Assembly (NCBI RefSeq): GCF_025118155.1
Contig: NW_026251419.1
Location: 62,001 to 126,000 of the forward strand
From: Cokeromyces recurvatus
Taxonomy: Eukaryota; Mucoromycota; Mucoromycetes; Mucorales; Mucoraceae
Direction: 5' to 3'
Length of the DNA: 64,000 bases
Part shown: positions 58,360-64,000 of the stretch, in pieces
Layout of the letters: every line of letters begins with the position of its first letter
How positions within the stretch are numbered: position 1 is the stretch's first letter
Program-made: the position numbers and the translations under genes
Notes under the pieces: model-generated
What the model was told of the DNA's origin: nothing
Database searches by the model: none
What the model saw: only the letters and a program-made list of their open reading frames with translations

Positions 58360-59420
58360 TCATCTTGCTTTACATGCCTTTTTAACAGTTGAAATAAGTA
58401 TAATCAACATGATTATGGAAATTTTAATCCAGCACCAAAACAAACCCCACATGGAATGAATATTTTTACGGGTACTATTATCAATGAATAACTGTTGTAA
58501 CTGCTGTCTGACATTAGTATTAAATTTGTTTAATAAAAAAAAGGGTTGATTCCTTATTTGCTTGTATTTTATAAATCCCTTTTGTAAACGGCCTATGAAT
58601 TTAGGATTGTTCAAAACATTCCTTTTAGCAATGTTTGTTAAGGCTATATTTGTACAAGAAGGATGATGTGTAGTTAATATTAATTCAGCACAATAACGAT
58701 TATTGTTGTCGTCCTTTTTGTCGCTAATCATTTTAACTGTTCTTCTTGACTTGCTTCCCTTTTTATACATAGGATGGGTCGCAGTAGGAGTGAGTCGCGT
58801 CTTGTTAATGATAACAGGACGACATAAAAGTTCCTTGTTATTGTTCTTTAACTTTTTAAATAGGTCATGATACATTTGACATTTAGTGTACAAGCCTTGT
58901 ATTTCTAATGACTGCTTCTTTGCAGTACTTGTCAGTTGTTCATATGCATTCATTTTATGACTTGTTGCTTGTAATTCTTGAATAGCCACTTTTAACTTTT
59001 TTTCTAGTTCTTGCTTTATTTTATTTAACTGATCATTCTCAGCTTTTAAATGCTCTATTAACATTTTATCTGCATAATACGTAAATAAATAATAAATAAT
59101 AAATAATAATAAAAGACATGTGTGTGTGTGTGTGTTTATCATTGTATGTATTTATCAATTCACATCATATAACTATTACCTGCTATTTCTTTTTCATTAT
59201 TAGTATTATTACAGACGACAGTAGTCGTTTTATTTGATAATCCTATCTCTGTATTTCGATTTGGTGAAGAAGGATAGACAATAAGTCTATGCTTAATAAA
59301 TAAATTTTTGACTGAACAAATAATAAAATAAGTATATAAAAAGATATTTCGATAAGGTATTAAAGATTGAAAGGATACAAGTTTCATTAACATGAGGAAA
59401 AAAGACCGTAAACTGAACAT
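58360..59420 (-). CDS. Tail-anchored coiled-coil protein, function unknown
   Basis: Two exons, 59420-59180 and 59069-58360, joined across a 110-nt intron in phase (EIA|DKMLIEHL). The start is uncertain: the ATG at 59420 (MFSLRSFFLMLMK) is one of several. Exon 1 ends with SSPNRNTEIGLSNKTTTVV. Exon 2 encodes a coiled coil of about 90 residues (HLKAENDQLNKIKQELEKK, AIQELQATSHKMNAYEQL), then a Lys/Arg-rich region (GSKSRRTVKM), several Cys, KGFIKYKQIRNQPFFLLNK, and a C-terminal hydrophobic helix WGLFWCWIKISIIMLIILI with a short basic end. The arrangement suggests insertion in an ER or mitochondrial membrane by the tail. No family recognised. Close to the 3' end of the cytochrome-b5 reductase gene on the same strand. 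Confidence 0.6.
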
Positions 59421-59508
59421 TATATGCGATCTATTTATATTTAAAAGAGAAAGAGAAAGAGAAAGAGAGAGAGAGAGAGTAAACAAATAAAAAAAGAATA
59501 GTCGTTAT

Positions 59509-60545
59509 TTATTGAAATTTCCATATTTTATCAGATGAAAGATTTATTTGAAATAAAATTCCAGATAGTTTTCCTTGACTATAATCTTTTGCTCTTTCTC
59601 CACTTATAGAAGCTAACATTTTATCTGGACCTGACACAAATATTTTCTTTCGTGGTTTATTTAACATCATTTCTTCAATCATTTCCTTTGTAATATATCC
59701 TTCTTCATAATTATCGTTATCAGATGGTGGGTTTTCTAATACATATTTCACTTTAAACCGATCGCTATATCGTTTTTGCAATTGATCTAACTCTGATTTT
59801 AATAGAATATCGTTTAAGGTCTTATTACCATAAATTAGCCAGATTTGTGTATCTTTATCATTTGGATTTTCTAATATGTGTCGTATAAGTTGATACATGG
59901 GCGTAATTCCAGTGCCTCCTGCAATCTATCATTCATGATAAATAAAGTTTATATTTGCATATAATTATGTATATATATAGAGAGAGAGTGTGTGTATGTG
60001 TGTGTCTATTTTATTACCATGCCAACTTCATCGAATGAATTTTCCTTATATTCATATTCTTCAACCATAGGTCCTCTTACGTAAGCCTTATCATTAGGCT
60101 GTAAATCAGTCAACATACGAGAAATAGATCCATTCTGGTATCGTTTTACAATTAAATCAATAAAACCATCCTTATATGGGTCTGGATTGATGGGTGTATA
60201 AGGTCTCATAACTTGTATGCTATCATCCTTAATATAAACACAAGAAGGGACCGGAAATGGTTTGTCCTCTGTTGCCGCTACAGAGAGTCTCAAGCGATAG
60301 CTATCGGGTGAAATTTGCTCCTTTTCCATCACTTTGAGTGGTATATATCTTTCATTATTGAGTGTGTTTGAATATTGATTAAAATATGTCCAACCAAAAT
60401 AACAGCCTCCAGTAGCTATTAAAGTCATTCCTGTCATATACATCCATCGTTGACTCGTTGGAGAATGAACACGAGTTGTAAATAATCTCTTTTGATGTTG
60501 CAATGTTGATTGTTTTATAATGCAATGACTAATTCTCTTGAACAT
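59509..60545 (-). CDS. MCR1: NADH-cytochrome b5 reductase, mitochondrial type
   Basis: FAD enzyme transferring electrons from NADH to cytochrome b5 or related acceptors. Exons 60545-60018 and 59925-59509 join in phase to about 314 residues. The N-terminus MFKRISHCIIKQSTLQHQKR is presequence-like, followed by a membrane helix MYMTGMTLIATGGCYFGW, as in Mcr1. FAD-binding RPYTPINPDP and GSISRMLTDL; NADH-binding IAGGTGITPMYQL, IYGNKTLNDILLK and FVSGPDKMLASISGERAKDY. C-terminus GILFQINLSSDKIWKF is slightly different from the usual GILKDLGYTSDQVFKF-type ending but aligns. Intact frame. Upstream is a T/A-tract block (60546-60602). Divergent from GDH2. Confidence 0.93.
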
Positions 60546-61302
60546 TTTTTTTTATTTTTATTTTTTTTATTTTTATTTTTTTTATTTTTATTTTTTTTTT
60601 TTAAAAAAACAGGGTCCATATTTATCTATCTGTCTGTCTGTCTGTCTGTCAAAAAAAAAAGGCAGAACCATGCCCACATTATCTGAGATATAAATTAATC
60701 CAATCATATCTATAGTTTAATAATAATCATTTGTGATGGGTGATAGTGGCCATGTACTTGAAAAAAAAAGTACAAATAGAGTTAATAAAAAAGGAAAGAG
60801 AAAGAGTATTTCAAAGAAAATAGTCTAGATTTTATAATCATACATTCTTTTGAAACAATGAATATTTTTACTATGAATGGAAAATATTCTAATTCTATTC
60901 TCCACGTTTCGAAAAGTGTGGGGTAAATCTTTTTTTTTTCTTCTCATTTCACTAAAAATAACTTTGGTATGACCTTCCGAGGAATAAATAACGCATTTTA
61001 ACTTGTATTTTTGTTTCTTTGTTGCTTATACTATAAACGTATACAAATGTTTATATATATATATTATATTATATATACATAATGTTGCTTAGTTATAGAT
61101 GTTATTTTATTACTTTATTTATATTTCGTGTTCTTTGTTGCCTTTCAAGAATGTTCTTTATGTGTACATATATTCATACATACATGTATATATACAAAAT
61201 CAACTTATTTTCTCACGATTTGGCCAATAATAGTTTGTACTATTCGTCGTCATAGGATTTGAAACTGAGTTAATTGCTTTAATTTAGTGTTAAAGATGAG
61301 CG

Positions 61303-61343
<41 letters not shown>

Positions 61344-61446
61344 CGGGGACTGTTACTGCTACTGCTGCACCTTATATATAAATAGGCTTTTTTTTAATGT
61401 ATATACTTATTTTCTTTTCTTTTTCTTATATCTATAGTTTATACAA
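60546..61446. promoter_or_regulatory. Divergent intergenic region MCR1 / GDH2
   Basis: 901 bases: A-tract block (minus-strand sense) at 60546-60602, TCTG repeat at 60628-60649, T31 run at 61308-61340 about 105 bases before GDH2, and TATATAAATAG at 61374-61384, a good TATA-box candidate 63 bases before the GDH2 ATG. Confidence 0.55.
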
Positions 61447-64000
61447 TGAAGGATACCTCTTATGTTCTCAATAATGAAAGCGGCTACGCTACCAATGTTT
61501 TTGCTGAAAAGGAAAGTCAAATGTTAATGGTATGTGAAACCTCGAAAAGATTGGTTCCTTCCTAAAGAATTGGTCAAAAATGAAGTTAACTGGTTTTATA
61601 CGTAAGTTTGGATAAATATATATATGGAAACATATTGTAATTGATATCTTCTATTAGCAATTTGAATATCGATGATTATTATTTCGCTCTTGAAAGCGTT
61701 GAAACTATTTCTAATCATATTATGTCTCTTTATGTGGTGCAAAGATCCTTGCTTATACTAAGAATGAAAATGTCTTGGATGTTAATCTCGAAAAGGAAAG
61801 TGAAGATTCTGCTGTCTACATTCATTCTTCTGAACCTGGTGTCTCTCAACTTAATGGACCTGAAATTGAGAAAACAATCGATGAAAAGTTCTTGGATAAC
61901 TCTACTTCCTCTCAAGCATATCGTCTGAATCTTACCGTTCAGTAAGTGCCAGCACAGGCGGTCTTAGCTCTCAACTTCGTAGTTATTTTGTGACTCGTTG
62001 TGATTTTGTAGAACCTGCAACAGAAGCCAAGAATGAACAATCTGAAACAGTTGACATTAGACAAGTCGCTGATAAAAACTTTTTTGCGAAAGGCAACTGA
62101 TTATACCTTAAACCTTTATCAAGATGTCATGCAAACTGTTCTTCAACGTACCGGTCCTGTCATTGAGATGTATGAGGGAAGGGTTCTCGTGAACGTCGTC
62201 TTATTATTGGCTATCGTCAAAGAAGTACAAAGGGTTTTTCTCTGCTATTTCTGATTTGTATCACTATTACGACTTATATTCTACACGCAAATATGTCGGT
62301 AAAGTATTTTTTTTTGTTTCTATATTTGATGAGCCTGGGAAAATGAATTAATTTAATTTAATTTATTTTTTTTCCCCAAATTAGAACAATTTTCAAATGG
62401 TGTGACTATTATTGGATTGTACTTACATCCTGTACCTCAATCAAAGGCAGCACCTATTGAACATACTATCTATCAAGTCATGAAAGAAGCTTCCCTTCTC
62501 TATTGTCTTCCTAAAACACCTCTTCAACATTATTTCAAAACAAATAAGCTTTCAGTTCAAGAGATGGTCTATAGCTACGTTGGTTGGATCTTTGCTCAAC
62601 ATTTCCTCAACAGATTAGGTAAAGAATATCTTAGTTTGACCTCTATCTTGAATCGTAGCAATCCTATGCATGAGGAAGTTCTCTCTAAATTGAAAAAACG
62701 TCTTCGTCAAGATACCTTTACTCGTGATTATATCCTCGACATCATCATGAGTTACCCTGAACTCCTCAAGATCCTCTATGCTAACTTTGCCACGACTCAC
62801 TATGTGAATCAACGTGAGGCCTCATTACAACCTACCATCTCCTATCAACGTTTGACCAACATGGAGGTCCTTTCCGTTGATGATATCAGTAAACGTATCA
62901 AGTCCGTCACCAGTAACGCTCATGAACAGCTCGTCTTTGAATCCTTCCTCACCTTTAACAAACATATTCTCAAGACTAACTTTTATCAAACTACCAAGGT
63001 TGCCCTCTCCTTCCGTCTTGACCCTAGTTTCTTGCCCGAGATCGAGTACCCTCTCCCCCCCTATGGTATGTTCTTGATCGTCGGATCTGAATTCCGTGGT
63101 TTCCATATTCGTTTCAGCGATGTCGCCCGTGGTGGTATCCGTATGATTCGTTCTCGTAATCGAGAGGCTTATTCCATTAACTTGCGTACTCTCTTTGATG
63201 AAAACTACAACTTGGCCAATACCCAACACCGTAAGAACAAGGATATCCCTGAAGGTGGTTCAAAGGGCACCATCCTCTTGGATGTCGATCAACAAGATAA
63301 ACCCCTTGTCGCCTTTGAAAAGTACGTAGACGCTGTCTTGGACCTCTTGATCGATGGTGAGACGATCGGAGTCAAAGAGAAATTGGTCGATCTGACAGAG
63401 AAACCCGAGATCTTGTTCCTTGGTCCCGATGAGGGTACTGCCGAGTACATGGATTGGGCCTCTCAACACGCTCGTCGTCGTGGTGCAAGCTTCTGGAAGG
63501 CCTTCACGACCGGCAAGAGTCAGTCCTTGGGTGGTATCCCTCATGACGTCTATGGTATGACAACTCGCTCTGTACATCAATACGTCTTGGGTATCTACCG
63601 TACCTTTGGTCTTCAAGAGGAGGATTGTTTCAAATTGCAAACAGGGGGTCCTGATGGTGACTTGGGTTCCAACGAAATCAAGATCTCTAATGACAAAACC
63701 ATTGCTGTTGTGGATGGCTCAGGTGTGCTCTATGACTCTGAGGGTATTCATCGTGAGGAACTTCAACGTCTCGCTAACCGTCGTCTGATGATCAATAATT
63801 TTGATACAAGCTACTTGTCCTCAAAGGGCTTCCGTGTCCTTGTAGATGAAGATAACGTGACATTACCTGATGGTACCTTGGTCGAGAATGGTCTCCAATT
63901 CCGTAACACATTCCACACCAACCCTCTCGCTCAGGCCACTCTCTTTGTCCCCTGCGGTGGTCGTCCTGAATCGGTAGGTCTCGATAACGTACACCTGTTG
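61447..64000 (+). CDS. GDH2: NAD-specific glutamate dehydrogenase, large type (runs off right edge)
   Basis: Catabolic enzyme converting glutamate to 2-oxoglutarate and ammonium. Exons: 61447-61601, 61658-62298, 62385-64000 and beyond; phases at YT|NLNI and YV|EQFS fit. N-terminal domain: DTSYVLNNESGYATNVF, NIDDYYFALESVETISNHIM. Exon 3 is fully open: YSYVGWIFAQHFLNRLG, then the catalytic region HIRFSDVARGGIRMIRSRN, KNKDIPEGGSKGTILLD, LFLGPDEGTAEYMDWASQ and SFWKAFTTGKSQSLGGIPHD, and the NAD domain LQTGGPDGDLGSNEI, VVDGSGVLYD. Exons 1-2 show several frame breaks (about 61530-61560, 61735, 61925, 62085, 62190), each flanked by family-like sequence, consistent with indel errors. Codon use in exon 3 is markedly richer in C-ending codons than in neighbours. 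Confidence 0.94.

Overview
The window is nuclear DNA from an AT-rich filamentous fungus, most likely an early-diverging Mucoromycota (Mucorales-type) species. The evidence is many short GT-AG introns (about 45-250 nt), a fungal gene set (MDM34 of the ERMES complex, septin, YTP1-like protein, KEX1, NAD-dependent GDH2, CCR4, a Pap1/Yap1-type bZIP), very long poly(T)/poly(A) runs in introns and promoters, and an uncharacterised ORF family that I associate with mucoralean genomes from memory. I see no rRNA, tRNA, CRISPR or bacterial-type operon.

Layout. 0-9 kb: a Thp3/LENG8-like mRNA-processing gene leaving the left edge (-), then RPS26, a METTL21-type methyltransferase, the PKA regulatory subunit, a Cdc12-like septin and a GRF-like/coiled-coil/RING protein (all +). 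9-18 kb: a double HMG-box gene (-) divergent from glutathione reductase (+), then SPC2 and an OPT transporter (-). 18-29 kb: gene-poor, repeat-rich block. It contains an intact 543-residue orphan ORF, a near-identical inverted copy of that ORF's 3' end, two unrelated families of short tandem repeats, a cluster of CCATGG-centred palindromes, and three related TA-flanked ends resembling Tc1/mariner termini. This is the best candidate for an undescribed mobile system. 29-48 kb: bZIP, YTP1-like and Rieske genes (-), MDM34 (+), rhodanese-PTP and NmrA-like genes (-), NIF3 (+), acyl-CoA dehydrogenase and CCR4 (-). 49-64 kb: a homeodomain factor (-), a low-complexity ORF (+), KEX1, a tail-anchored coiled-coil protein and cytochrome-b5 reductase (-), and GDH2 (+) leaving the right edge.

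The genes are ordinary housekeeping and regulatory loci with no pathway cluster. Several deal with mitochondria or redox (glutathione reductase, Rieske protein, MDM34, acyl-CoA dehydrogenase, Mcr1-like reductase, GDH2, Pap1-like bZIP).

Reading caution: about a dozen otherwise convincing genes contain one or more single-base frame breaks, many of them in homopolymers. They are more likely sequence errors than decay, so I annotate these loci as genes and give the breakpoints. Exon boundaries were inferred by eye from splice sites, phase and family conservation.
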